From contig NC_061868.1 of assembly GCF_907164915.1 (NCBI RefSeq), positions 25,167,819 to 25,231,818 of the forward strand: DNA of 64,000 nucleotides, written 5' to 3'. Shown here piece after piece: positions 44,544-55,789 of this stretch (the first letter of the stretch is position 1; each line of letters opens with the position of its first letter). The stretch is from Impatiens glandulifera (Eukaryota; Streptophyta; Magnoliopsida; Ericales; Balsaminaceae). Below the pieces are notes generated by a model. It searched no databases. It was not told the origin of the DNA and saw only the letters and a list, made by a program, of their open reading frames with translations. The position numbers were made by a program, and so were the translations under genes.

Positions 44544-45852
44544 TAATAGAAAAATTAAGTAAGTTAATTTTCAAACCGGCCACACATTACAAGTTTTGAA
44601 TATTTATTCTAAATAATCAAAAAGGGATAAATTGATAAAAAAAAATAAGTAAGTTAATTTTCAAACCGGCCAGACGAACTAAACAGTTGTTAACTTTCAT
44701 GTGCAGGTACAGATCAAAACCGTATGAACCGGTTGGGGCATCATAAAACCGGTTGCTGATATACTTCAAAAAAATTAGTTCCAAGTGATCAAGTTAAAGA
44801 TCAGAGGAACCGGTTTTCACTTTCTTAAGCGACCGGTCAGCAAAGACAAAAGCATACATACCAGCCGGATCATACTACACAAGACACAAAACCGGAAGAT
44901 TCAAACTTCAAGAGTGACGTACCATGACGAAAGAAATGTGTCTTGAAAGAATAAAAGAATATCAGATCCGATCGGAAGCATGCGAGGAAAGCAATGATGC
45001 TTTATTGATCTGAAGTTGACAAACCTGAAGTGGATGTCCAACACGTGTCCAAATCTGAAAACCGATTATGTCATCTTCTGCTCAGAGCTGCCTGCATGAC
45101 TGCCAAGTGTTGAGGAAGGTGAAGCGTGCAAGCAACCTCTCTGCACCGGCGTGATAACGATCAACCAATCCAAAGGAGAGAGAAGAAAATGACCGTTGGC
45201 TCTTCTCAGCTATAAAAGGGAGACGAAACGTCTTCGTTTCATACAAGTTGCAAGTTACAGATTACGAAAAACGAATCATAAAAGCACTAAGTTAGAGAGA
45301 TAAACTCTTATCTTCAAAACCGGTGTGTCTAAAACCGGAAGCTTTCTGTTTCTTGTTGTGTTGAGTTGTTGTATTACATCAAAGTGTGAGTTGGTGTAAC
45401 CGGCGAGTAGCAAAGTTGGGCTCGACCGGAAGTGTTGTTGTAACTATAAAAGTTAGTGGAGATCCTTCTCATAACCTGAGAAGAAGGGGTGACGTAGGAG
45501 GGTTTGCTCCGAACATCCATAAAAATCCTTGTCTCGTATTCTTTCTTTTGCTTCCATTACTTACTTATTTAACCTAAACTCAAACCAATCGTACTCCGAA
45601 AACCGGTCCACTCATATCCATAAAACCGACTCCTCCTAAAACATCATCTAAAAGTCGCATACGTTGCTTCAACCTGAAACAGACATTTCCGCCCTTGAAC
45701 CCGGTTCAAGAGTCTGTAACAGTTTGCGTAGTGCTGAGAACGGTTATAGTCTCTAACCGGACTATCACCAAAGTGTTGTGTGTGTTGTAAGAGGCCACCC
45801 TTCCTGAAACCGGAAATACCACGGTCCTCCAAGGGCGTCCCCGATCCTAACA
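44544..45852 (+). repeat. Element A 3' LTR
   Basis: This is nearly identical to 31837-33146. It carries a TATA box at 45210-45217 and the hairpin block at 45460-45525. It ends GATCCTAACA and is followed by the TSD AAGGA. Confidence 0.93.
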
Positions 45853-45857
45853 AAGGA

Positions 45858-46664
45858 TATTCACTTAGAAATACACACACAATCCGATTGAGACTTAGTT
45901 CCTGCTCGATAACACTCGTACAATTTTAACCGAAATTGTAGAATTACACTTCAACTTAGCGCTTAAGCTTTCTAGAGATAGAACACAATCTTATCACTTA
46001 GGCTGTAGAATGTTCAGAACTTGTAACCCTCTTGAAATCCCTTATATCACTTGTGTCTCACACTTACTCCTCTTCAGCTCCTTCTTTTATAGGTGAAATG
46101 TGCCAACGGTCACATTTCATTTCCTTGAATCTGATTGGTTGAGCAGAGGTTCAGTAATTCAGACCTGGCGGTCTAGTCTTCCAGTGTGTAGGTCAAACCG
46201 GCTAGGTTTGTCTTTTACTCAATGTGGTAACTATCGGTTAGACAGTTGTCTGTACTTGGAAGATTGCCTTTCTGATTTATCCTGAAGTAGAAAGATCTTG
46301 TAGGACTATCTTCTACAGCCTGCAGACTGTCCTCAGACTAGTATGGATATGGCAATGTTCAGTTTGTTCCTTTGGTATCATTCTCAACAGATACCCGAAG
46401 TGTCTTTTTATGCTGGTCGGTTATTAAAGTTAACCGAATGACTTCCGGTTTTTCCATGCCTTCTGATTGACCGATTGATTCTGGCCTTCTAGTTTAACCG
46501 ATCTTGAATTTCTTGTGCGGTCATTTTTCTGGTCGGATTGATAACTTGATCGGTTGAGTTTCTTAACAGGTTTATTAATTTGACTGGTTCGGTCCTTTGC
46601 CTGTTCCTGCACAAGAGTTTTGTTTTTGTTAAGTTTTATTTAACCGATCTAATTTTATCTAACA
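45858..46664 (-). repeat. Element B 3' LTR, U3-side part
   Basis: It continues the LTR interrupted by A and matches 58006-58812. TATA (minus strand CTATAAAAG) is near 46086-46094. The LTR ends TCTAACA at 46664 next to the polypurine tract. Confidence 0.92.
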
Positions 46665-47012
46665 ATTTCTCCTTTTTTGATTATTTTATTTAAAATATTC
46701 AAAATCCTGTAAAAGTGCAAATGTAGGCCGGTTTTGAGAATTTTTATTTGGCCGGATTTTTGGAAATTAACTTGGGAGAATTTTTAGAAAAAATATTGGA
46801 AAATTTTGAGAAAAATTTTGAAAAATTCTATCTTTTTATCTTATCAATTTCTCCCTTTTTGATTATTTTATTTAAAATATTCAAAACCATGCAAGAATTG
46901 AAATATAGGCCGGTTTACAAAAATCACTTTATATATATAAGAAAACACTAAGGCAAAGAGTTATATATATGATAACCGAAGTAAACATAAGTAAAGACAG
47001 GAAATGAAGCCC
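46665..47012 (-). other. B 3' UTR with two polypurine tracts
   Basis: Plus-strand ATTTCTCCTTTTTTGATTA (from 46665) and ATTTCTCCCTTTTTGATTA (from 46847) are two tracts 182 bp apart. Each is followed by similar flanks (TTTTATTTAAAATATTCAAA, then AGGCCGGTTT). Confidence 0.8.
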
Positions 47013-49670
47013 CTATTTCTTTGATCTAGACGGCAGAAATTGTTCCATCATTGCATCTGTGGGTTGTCCCTTAGCCGGTCTGGAGGAGGGACCTTGACCG
47101 CCTGAGGTTTCGGTTTGAGGCTGACCGATCGTACTGATTGGAATCACATCGAAAACCCGCTGTCTTGTGGGTAGCGGCTGGACATCTTTTTTTAAATCAT
47201 CCTCGGTTTGCGTAGTCGGGTTGAGAGGAGGGTCAACAACTGTCTCTGTGATTCTGTCCAGCAGCATGTTGACTTGCTCCTTCTTTGAAGGAGCTTTCCT
47301 TTTACATGTAGCCGGAGCCGAAGAGGAGGCAACTGCCTGGGACTTCTTGTGAGCCTTTTCGAAATTGTGGTATGTTTCTTGTTGAACTTTTAACCGGTTA
47401 GCCTCTTCGGCTTGTTTGGCCGCCATGGTTTTTGCGAGTTCCAGATTTTTGGCCGTTAATTTTCGTATGTGTTCGGCTATGTTCGCATCAGACCATGTCG
47501 CCTCCTTCTTTTTCCGCGTTTCCTCGTCCAGCGCATCTTGAAGTTATCGGGCCGCGAGGGCATTCGCCTCCTCAATTGCTTTATCCGCAGCAAGTTTGGC
47601 CTTTATTAACTTAGTCACCTGTTCGGTGACCGCCTTGAGGTCGGCTTCAAGCTTGGTGTTTCTTTCCTCAAGACTTGCATTAATTTTCTTCAAGGATTAT
47701 GACCCTGTCAAGTGTGGAACCGGCTTGGGCACTTGACCGCTCCAGGTCCTCATCGACCTTTGTCAGCCGTTGCTCGGTCTTTTCTTGAGACCGTTCCATT
47801 TCTACTACCCTTTGGCTGACCGACTCGAGGTCATCCACCAACTTTGGAGTCATATCCTCCAAGGCCTTGGTTCTCTTAAGATGAGCGCCGTACAATACAT
47901 CGGCATGACCGTAGTTGGTTTCGACCGACGTGATCCGCTTGACCGCCTCGCCAAGATCATCCCTTGTTGTCTCGGCTATCTGGACCGCTTGGACCGCGGT
48001 TTTCTTAAATTTCTTCTTCCAATGTCGAACCACGTCGTTAGCAAATTCTTCGATTATAGATATGACCCTCTCTTTTGTAATGGCCGGTTCTGAATCCCCG
48101 GGTTGATTAGATGCGCGTGTGTCGATGAGAGGTGTCTTTGTCCTTTTGTCGGTCATTTGGATAATCTGATCCACTGGAGGAGAGGCTGGCACTTCATCGA
48201 TCGGGTTCTGACCGCCATCATCCATATGAGACGGTGAGTTCGTCGTATCTTGATGCTCCGGCACCGCTTCAAGCCGCGCCACTTCATCGTTCAGCTCTCT
48301 TTCCTTGACCGCAAGTAACTCCAACACCAAGAGTTGTAGTTGAGAATTCGGTGTTCCCAAGGTATACTTTTCTTTTAGGTGTTGAATATGTTCGGCTAGC
48401 TTTTGTAACCGAGCACGCGGTTCTACTATTGCGTGTCGGTCCAAGGCTTCGTTGGGATCCTGAGCTTTTGTTAGGTTGATGACTTCCTCCTCTATCTCCA
48501 TCAACCTTTCGAATTTCTGTTCAGCGGTAAGACCCGGTAGCATTTGTTTGTAGAATATTTGATTCCGGTGCTGGAACCACTGACAGTATACTTCAGACGC
48601 CTCGCGAGCTTGTTGGTGGATTTCGTCTATGATTTTGTTCACGATATTCTCGTCCACCTCCTGGGTGTTGTCGTTAACATGATCATCTTCTTCCCCGAGG
48701 CCGTCTGCACCGGTATCGGCATTTTCAAGACTGGCCGATTGTTCCTCATCCATCGGTCCTTTTTCTTTACCGGACAGATTTTCTTCGGTATTCTGTGAAG
48801 CGGTTCGGTCAGAAGTGGAGGCCAAATCTTCCTCATTGGGCGTTTCGGATCGCGGATCAGCAGATTCGATCGGTTGTCTGTTTTTCTTGCTTCCGGATTT
48901 CTCTTTTACCGGAGCTGCTTTCTTAGCCCTTACCATCTTTCTTCGGCCACCCGTAGAATCGGAGGCCTTCCTTTTGCTCTTCCTTTCCGTGAATTGGCGG
49001 GACATTATGATTTTGCTTGAAGGAAGAAGAACACCAGGACCGGTGTTGATGTTGTGGTGGAGCATAATTTTCCCGAGTGGGATGGCGTATCCCATGACCG
49101 GGTTGAATCTGGAATCACCATTTCCTTTAGGTTGTTGAAAATAACCTTGGGCCAGTTTATTTGAATGTCGTTGAGTAAGCCGGCAAGCATCTCAATCTTC
49201 ACCTTGGTGAGACTGTCATAATTTCCCCCTCTCGCTTGGACCGAGTTGGTGAAGATGTCACATAGCGGTTTGTATTCCGGTCGAAGTGATGTTTTCTTCC
49301 CGGAGACTTCGATAGGAACCGCGGTTGCCGAGAGAACCTAGCAAGTCGTCTCGAAGGTCTCTTGATCTAGAACCGCCGAGATGTTGCTTCCTTCCGATGG
49401 TAGTTGTAGGATTTCAGCGACCGATTCTTCTGTTAGTTCGAGTTGCTGATCGTTGATAGTTACAGTGATCATTATTCCGGTGAGAGATGCGGTTCGGAAG
49501 AACTCGTTAACCGCTTCCTGGTATAAGATAAATGGACCGCCTAGAAAATATTCGAGGCCGGACTCGGAGATCCGGGATAGGACTTGCTTTGCCGGAGCCG
49601 AACCGTTTGCCCGGATTTCTTTAAAGTCGACCTGGAAGATATGGTTGAATAGTGCAGAGTCGCGACCCAT
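47013..49670 (-). pseudogene. Accessory protein x3 of element B, broken
   Basis: The ORF starts at ATG 49670 (MGRDSALFNHIFQVDFKEIR) with the family domain (SGLEYFLGGPFILYQEAVNE, LQLPSEG). It has a TAG at 49338, a frameshift near 49100 into a 471-residue open piece (49095-47680), a shift back near 47690 and a TAA near 47545. It ends SRSKK with TAG at 47015-47013. The linker is Lys/Ser-rich (KSKRKASDSTGGRRKMVRAK). The second half is long coiled coil. The length, about 886 codons, is like A x3. The last part lies 350 bp before the 3' LTR. The function is unknown. Confidence 0.72.
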
Positions 49671-49729
49671 TGTTGATGATTGAATCGAGAGAGCAAGAGA
49701 AAACGTCGCAAACCGTCCCATCACTTTTA

Positions 49730-49835
49730 GGCGGGAATTTTCCCTCCAAGTGTATTGAGCAGGAAACTGTGGGCGGGAAGCCATTGGCGGCAAGCCTTGG
49801 GCGGGAAAACAGAGCGGGAGTTCAAAGGCGGGAAA
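49730..49835. promoter_or_regulatory. Cluster of E2F-like sites upstream of x3 (B)
   Basis: GGCGGGAAA occurs exactly at 49800-49808 and 49827-49835 (minus TTTCCCGCC). GGCGGGAAT is at 49730-49738 and GGCGGGAAG at 49772-49780. TTTCCCGCC is the classical plant E2F site. The cluster lies 60-165 bp before the x3 ATG. No TATA box is seen here, but CT-rich runs are present (minus CTCTTGCTCTCTCG, about 49685-49700). Confidence 0.5.
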
Positions 49836-50143
49836 TTTCCCTCCGAAGACTTTGGGCGGATTTTTGCTTTAACCTTTGATTAAGCGGTTCTTCTTGAAAC
49901 CGTTTATTAAATGATATGATTTGTTAACCGCGAAGATGCGGTTTTTGACTTTGACCGGATATTTCAACAAAGATGAAGTTGTTTATCGATTTTAACCGGT
50001 TAGTTAGATGGATGTTCTGAATTTTGCAACTTTTGACCCGGTTATTAAACTGAAATGGATTTTCATTGAAGAAAAAGTACAAGATAAAAACCGAAATATG
50101 GATCGGTTTATAAATAGAAATACATAAGAAAGATATATATAAC
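49836..50143. other. Spacer between x2 and x3 (B)
   Basis: Noncoding DNA rich in AACCGGTT-like words. No further feature is seen. Confidence 0.5.
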
Positions 50144-50845
50144 TTATGTAATGACTACCCTAGAGAGCTTTTCTTCCACCCCATCCATATCAAGAATGTT
50201 CGAAGGAGATGCCGGTGTGCCCGGTCTAAATTCTGGACGATATTTGAGAATGAGCCGACTTATATGAGGAGCGTAACTGAGACCTTTCTTGGTCATAACC
50301 ATAGTTTTCAGATTCTGGAAAATGACCGATGACCAATTGATATGCGTATTTCTAACAATGTAGGTCATCATGTCAAACATTCTCTTAGAGTAGCGTTGGT
50401 TTGGAGATTGACAAATGATAGATCGGTTAACAATCTCATGAAGGAGTTGGATGTGGTGGGCAAGGCGGGTTTTTAACCCGTAGTTTTCTACCGGTACATC
50501 GGTTCCGGAGAAAAATTCTGAGTAATCGGTTGCTGCACTTCCCACTCGGGTTGGGAAGTCGGAAAACCCTTCTGTGGGCAGGTTGAATGTTTGAGCAAAT
50601 TCGGCTTCATCCAGCCAGAAGGTGTTATCTCTCACTGTGGAAACAAAGTAGTTTCCTCTTATACAAGCACTCCTGAAGAAGGTCTTGACATCCGGAAGAA
50701 GTATGGGACCGGATTCTTCGAGAAAGGTGCGAAGACCGGTGTCAATGAGGGACTCAAACATGAGCTCCTTGGTTTCCAGATCCCAATGTTCCATACAAGA
50801 ATCGAAATCGATGCTCAAGAAGTTTCCTAGAGTTCGGCTCGGCAT
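50144..50845 (-). CDS. Accessory protein x2 of element B
   Basis: This is an intact 233-residue frame. It starts MPSRTLGNFLSIDFDSCMEH and shows GLRTFLEESG, EAEFAQTFNLPTEGFSDFPT, GLKTRLAHHIQLLHEIVNRS, PNQRYSKRMFDMM and HINWSSVIFQNLK. Block order and the LPTEGFSDFPT core identify it as the ortholog of A x2. It has its own TATA box 76-85 bp upstream. No known domain or membrane segment is seen, and the function is unknown. Confidence 0.75.
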   Translation of the reverse strand: MPSRTLGNFLSIDFDSCMEHWDLETKELMFESLIDTGLRTFLEESGPILLPDVKTFFRSACIRGNYFVSTVRDNTFWLDEAEFAQTFNLPTEGFSDFPTRVGSAATDYSEFFSGTDVPVENYGLKTRLAHHIQLLHEIVNRSIICQSPNQRYSKRMFDMMTYIVRNTHINWSSVIFQNLKTMVMTKKGLSYAPHISRLILKYRPEFRPGTPASPSNILDMDGVEEKLSRVVIT

Positions 50846-50920
50846 GATTCAAACTTTGCTAAGAGAGAGAGAGTTCAAGAAATTTTGTTTTGAGATGTGT
50901 TAAGTTGATTAGGGGGTGGC

Positions 50921-50930
50921 TCCTTATATA
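50921..50930 (-). promoter_or_regulatory. TATA box upstream of x2 (B)
   Basis: On the minus strand TATATAAGGA stands 76-85 bp before the ATG. A CTCTCTCTCTC run lies between them at about 50860-50872. Confidence 0.55.
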
Positions 50931-51289
50931 GATCTGAATTTGGAGGGAAAATATCAGCATTAATTGTTGAATATCAGTTTTATCTTATTAATGAAGAGAA
51001 TATTTATGGTTTCAAAACGTATTGGGAAGAGGTTATTTTTGACCGGTTACGGAGCTCGAGGTAAGAATCTAGTTCAAAAGTAACCAAGTTAGTTGGATAG
51101 TAATTACTCATGTAGTTGGGAGTTACTACATTAATTGAATGTTACTTTTCATTAATGACGGATATTATAAGAAAGGTAACCGATTGAAACCGAAGATAAC
51201 ATAAACCAAGCCGAAATGATCATAAAAGAAGTTGAATAAAGATACAACCGGTGCGTACAGCAAAATGACCGATTGTAGGAAGGAGTGGC
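50931..51289. other. Spacer between x1 and x2 (B)
   Basis: Noncoding; nothing else is recognised. Confidence 0.5.
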
Positions 51290-52051
51290 CTAATATCCGT
51301 TAGAGTTGGAGTGACCGTTGGAGTTGATGTTGCGGTTCCTCCTCTTCCAAGCTCTTTCAAACCGCTCATAAAATAAGTCAGTTACCTCTTTTGTGATTAC
51401 CTGGGCCTGGTTCAACCCTTCGCCCGGACAGGTTGGAACTCTAAGCTCTAGAAGTAGACAGCTTAGTTGAGGAACGAGACCGACTATTCGAACGCCAATC
51501 ATCCAGATTAGGTCGTCGAACAACACCCTTGACCAATTGACCGTTGTACCCGTGGTTATAGCGGCCATCATGTTGAAAGCAGCGGTACAATAAGTGTTTG
51601 TCACATCTCTTCCTAGGATGCTTCGACTGATCACATCGTTGAGAAGCTGGTACTCAGCTCTCAACTGTGATTTGGCACCGTGGTCATCAACTGGTTGATT
51701 TGACCGGGAAAAGGTTAAGGAGATCTCGGCTTTTAGTTCAGCCGGTACATTAAGATCGGTCAACCCTGGCTTTGGTAGGTCGAAACATCTTGCAAAGTCG
51801 CTTTCGGTGAAGTCGAATACAATCCCTCCCACCTTTGACTGAATATGTGTGTCAAAGTGAGGAGTTCCTCGAAAGACCCTAGCATTGTAAAAGAATTCCA
51901 AGACTGATTCAGGGTAGATGACATGTTTGTCATTTAGAAATTGCTGGAGGCTGGTGTCTTCAAGTGATTTAATCATCTTGAAGATATCGTAGCGTTCAGT
52001 ACTTAGAGCAGATTTGAAATCCACTTGAAGGATGTTTGGAAACTGAGACAT
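51290..52051 (-). CDS. Accessory protein x1 of element B
   Basis: This is an intact 253-residue frame. It opens MSQFPNILQVDFKSALSTER, then SLQQFLNDKHVIYPESVLEF, FTESDFARCFDLPKPGLTDL, GAKSQLRAEYQLLNDVISRS, ILGRDV, TTVNWSRVLFDDL and a basic tail (FERAWKRRNRN) ending in Asn/Ser/Gly repeats. It corresponds to A x1 (same GAKSQL block and C-terminal helix). It follows the RNase H stop by about 510 bp. The function is unknown. It could be a captured and duplicated host or older transposon gene; I cannot decide between these. Confidence 0.75.
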   Translation of the reverse strand: MSQFPNILQVDFKSALSTERYDIFKMIKSLEDTSLQQFLNDKHVIYPESVLEFFYNARVFRGTPHFDTHIQSKVGGIVFDFTESDFARCFDLPKPGLTDLNVPAELKAEISLTFSRSNQPVDDHGAKSQLRAEYQLLNDVISRSILGRDVTNTYCTAAFNMMAAITTGTTVNWSRVLFDDLIWMIGVRIVGLVPQLSCLLLELRVPTCPGEGLNQAQVITKEVTDLFYERFERAWKRRNRNINSNGHSNSNGY

Positions 52052-52110
52052 TTTGTCTTAGTGAGAGAATGAGTTATATCTTGTGATTGTTTTGTTTAAG
52101 GTTTGCCTAA

Positions 52111-52120
52111 CTTATATATT
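52111..52120 (-). promoter_or_regulatory. TATA box upstream of x1 (B)
   Basis: On the minus strand AATATATAAG lies 60-69 bp before the ATG, with CATTCTCTCACTAAG between. Confidence 0.5.
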
Positions 52121-52563
52121 AGTGGAGGGATGATCTTATTATCCAGTGTGTCACAGGTAATGATGTCTATTAACCATAGGATAAAGTATTTTGCATGAAA
52201 TAAGCATATCTACAGCCTAGGATGTTGGTCATAGGCCTGGACTGTGAAAGATATCATATCTTCACGTTTTTTGAGGTATGACCAGTTTTACTTTGAAAAG
52301 GCAGTTTTTCAGAACAGAGAAGTTTAAACACAAATAATTATTCCACTTTTGTTTGGAGACCAAATAATCCGAAATAAACTATTTCCGAACCGATCAGTTA
52401 TCAGTTGTTCGTCCCGATGCGGTTATTTGGTGCATGCACTAAGTAACTGGTCGGTTTACTCTGACTGATAGACCAGGCAGTTCTTCCATAGATACCTGGA
52501 AATTTGGAATCCGACAATTTAGGAGGAACTACCGGTTTTGTCTGTCCGAACCAATTTCCCTTT

Positions 52564-55500
52564 TTAATCATCTTTAGGGATGATCTGACTAATGTCAGTT
52601 AAACCGAGTGTGAGTCTGAATTGAGAAAACTTAGCTTCCTGCAGAGGCTTTGTGAAGATATCGGCTACATGTTGATTTGTCGATACATATTCCAGCCGGA
52701 TATGCTTCAGCATGACATGTTCCCGAATGAAGTGGTGTCTTATGTCAATGTGCTTGGTTCTGGAGTGTAAAACCGGATTGTAGGTGATTGCTATGGCACT
52801 TGTGTTATCACAGAAAATTGGAGACTCTTCGGCTGTGATGTCGAAATCCTTTAGTTGTTGTTGGATCCAAAGAAGTTGTGAACAGCAACTTCCGGCTGCC
52901 AGATATTCAGCTTCTGTGGTTGATGTGGCAACTGATGTTTGTTTCTTGCTATGCCATGAAACAAGCCGATCACCTAGGAATTGGCATGTCCCGCTTGTGC
53001 TTTTTCTATCAACCTTGCAACCTGCATAATCTGCATCTGAATAACTTGTTAGGTAAAAGGATGAGTCATTTGGATACCACAAACCGACTTCAGGAGTTCC
53101 CTTTAGGTATTTCAAGATTCGCTTTGCGGCTGTATAGTGAGATTGTTTTGAGTTGGCCTGAAATCTTCCACACACACCGACCGCAAATAGAATATCCGGT
53201 CTACTTGCTGTCAGGTATAGAAGAGAACCGATTATTCCTCGGTAAGCTGTCAGGTCTACTGCTTGACCCTCATCATCTTTGTCCAATTTGACCGATGAGC
53301 TCATTGGAGTAGAGGCTGAGGAGCATGTGTCCATCCCAAATTTCTTTAACAGTTCCTTAGTATACTTGGGTTGGCTTATGAAAGTTCCTTCTTTGAGTTG
53401 CTTAACCTGAAGACCTAGGAAAAAGCTTAATTCTCCCATCATACTCATTTCAAATTTGTTAGTTATCAGGGTTGAGAATTTATCACATAACTTAGGATCG
53501 GTTGAACCGAAGATGATGTCATCTACATAAATTTGAACAAGTAGGATATGTTCCTTTTTCTCAAACTTAAAAAGTGTTTTGTCCACTGAACCGATGGTGA
53601 AGTCATGTTTTAACGAGAATGCGGTTAGGGTGTCATACCAGGCTCTAGGAGCTTGCTTTAGACCGTATAAAGCTTTGTTTAACCGGTATACATGGTTGGG
53701 TAGTTCAGAATTTTTGAAACCTGGTGGTTGTTCAACATATACTTCTTCACGTAGGTCACCATTCAAAAATGCACTTTTAACATCCATTTGAAAAACTTTG
53801 AAGTTTTTGAAAGCAGCAAAAGCTAGAAAAATCCTAATAGCTTCAATCCTTGCTACAGGGGTAAATGATTCTTCAAAATCAATGCCGTGTTCCTGTTTGT
53901 ATCCTTGTGCCACTAATCTAGCTTTGTTTCTCGTGACTAGACCGTCTTCATTGAGTTTATTTCTAAATACCCATCTTGTTCCTATGACCGGTTGATCTTT
54001 CGGTTTAGGGACTAGGTACCAGACTTTGTTACTCTCAAACTGATTTAACTCTTCTTGCATTCCCAAGATCCAGTCCGGATCTAACAATGCTTCATCCACT
54101 CTTTTCGGCTCAATCTGGGATATAAAAGCGGAATTAAAGTATTCCTCCAAGATTTGACGCCTAGTTCGAACAGGTTCTGAAGGGTCACCTATAATTAGCT
54201 CAGGAGGATGATTTGTGTTCCTCTTGAAATTCAGTTCAGGAGTGTCTACCAAATTACCGTTTACTTGATCAAGTCTAGACATATCGGTAGGCTGAACAGA
54301 GATCTCAAACCGACCGATTTCCTCGGTTTGGACCGAAGTGTCAGCTTCCTATCGCGGGACAGCTTAATCCGGCTGGGTTTCATCATTACCCATTTGGTCA
54401 TGGACAAACCTCCTGAAAACCGGAATTTTGTCTTCACTATCAGAATGAATATTGTTATTTTCCAATCTGTTGTGTAGATCAAAGCATGATGCAGTGTTAC
54501 TTTCAACCGATTCATCGAAAACAACATGAAGTGATTCCTCCACGGTTAAAGTTCTATTGTTATACACTCTATATGCTTTACTCACTGCTGAGTAACCTAA
54601 CATGATCCCAGTATCGGATTTTGCATCAAAAGTAGATAGATAGGTTTTGCCATTTATATGAATGTAGCATTTACAACCGAAAATTTTAAGGTACTTTGAA
54701 ACTTGTTGATCAAAGACCGGTTTTGTGTGTGACATGCAATATTGATACCCTCAGCCCAAAATTTTTGAGCAATACCTAAATCGGCTATCATGGACTGTGC
54801 GGCTTCCTTGAGAGTTCGGTTTCTTCTCTCAGCCAGGACGTTTTGTTGAGGAGTCCTAGCACTAGACAACTCGTGTCTAATACTGGATTCTTCAAGAAAT
54901 GCATTTAGAGTGCTATTTGTAAATTCGGTTCCTCTATCACTTCTAATGCTATTAATGCGTGTTGATCTTTCATTTTGCAAGCGTTTAAGTAATGTGATCA
55001 GATTTGATGCGGTTTCACGTTTGGATGGTAAGAATATAACCATGTATACCTAGAGTAATCATCAACAACTACCATAGTATAAAGCATACCTCCTAGGCTG
55101 ACGACCTAATCGGTCCAAATAGATCCATGTGAAGAAGTTCTAGGCATCGGTTGGATTGAATGTTTCCTTTACTCTTAAAGGTTGACCTAGTTTGTTTACC
55201 CATTTGACATGCTGAACAAACCTTATCCTTATTAAACACTATGTCAAGAACTCCTTCAATCAACTTTTTACCGCGAATATAGTTTAAGGTTTTCATGTTT
55301 AAGTGATTTAGTCTTTTATGCCACAACCAGGTTTGATCGGTCTTAGCTATCATGCAGACAGGGTATTCTACTTTAGTTTTCCAGTCTACCTTATAAATAT
55401 TTCCTAGCCTATTTCCGGTTAGTAGTATAATACCTTGAGAATTCTTAACTAAGCATGCATGTTTAAGAAATTCTAGTGTATCCAGCATCACACATTTGAC

Positions 55501-55789
55501 TAATGCTTAGCAGGTTAAAACTTAGGTTTTCAACTAAGAGTAAATTATCAATTGTTAGGTTACCATGGACAATCTTACCCTTGCCCACAGTTCTACCTTT
55601 TGAGTTGTCACCGAAGGTGATTAATGCACCGGTTTCTATTTTGATGTCGGTTAGAAGGTTATTGTTTCCAGTCATATGTCTGGAGCAACCGTTATCCAAG
55701 TACCATTCAGAGTTTCCTAGCCGTTTCTTTATATTCTGTAAAATGTACATATTTACAACTATTTGGTACCCACATTTACTTGGGTCCAC
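52564..55789 (-). pseudogene. Element B pol (protease, integrase, RT, RNase H), integrase broken
   Basis: ATG at 55789 overlaps the end of gag by 14 bases in another frame. Protease has WYLDNGCSRHMTGN (55789-55463; the usual DSG reads DNG). Frameshifts fall near 55480, 55100 and 54690. Integrase pieces include LWHKRLNHLNMKT, CSACQMGKQ, LLHMDLFGP and SDRGTEF. Stops separate the linker near 54360. A 572-residue open frame at 54282-52564 covers the linker, RT with YVDDIIFGS (near 53507-53533) and RNase H ([30 protein letters not shown]), ending SQIIPKDD. The DNG change in the protease triad would by itself be expected to impair cleavage. Confidence 0.92.

Larger units (their letters stand above)
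31837..45852 (+). mobile_element. Element A (plus strand), Sirevirus-like copia, 14.0 kb
   Basis: This is the innermost and youngest element. The LTRs are 31837-33146 (1310 bp) and 44544-45852 (1309 bp). Perfect TSDs AAGGA lie at 31832-31836 and 45853-45857. The order is PBS, gag, pol, x1, x2, x3, PPT. About 20 LTR differences can be counted by eye (about 1.5 %). It is still inactivated: gag has a frameshift, pol has three stops and a frameshift, and x3 has five amber stops. x1 and x2 are intact. Confidence 0.95.
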
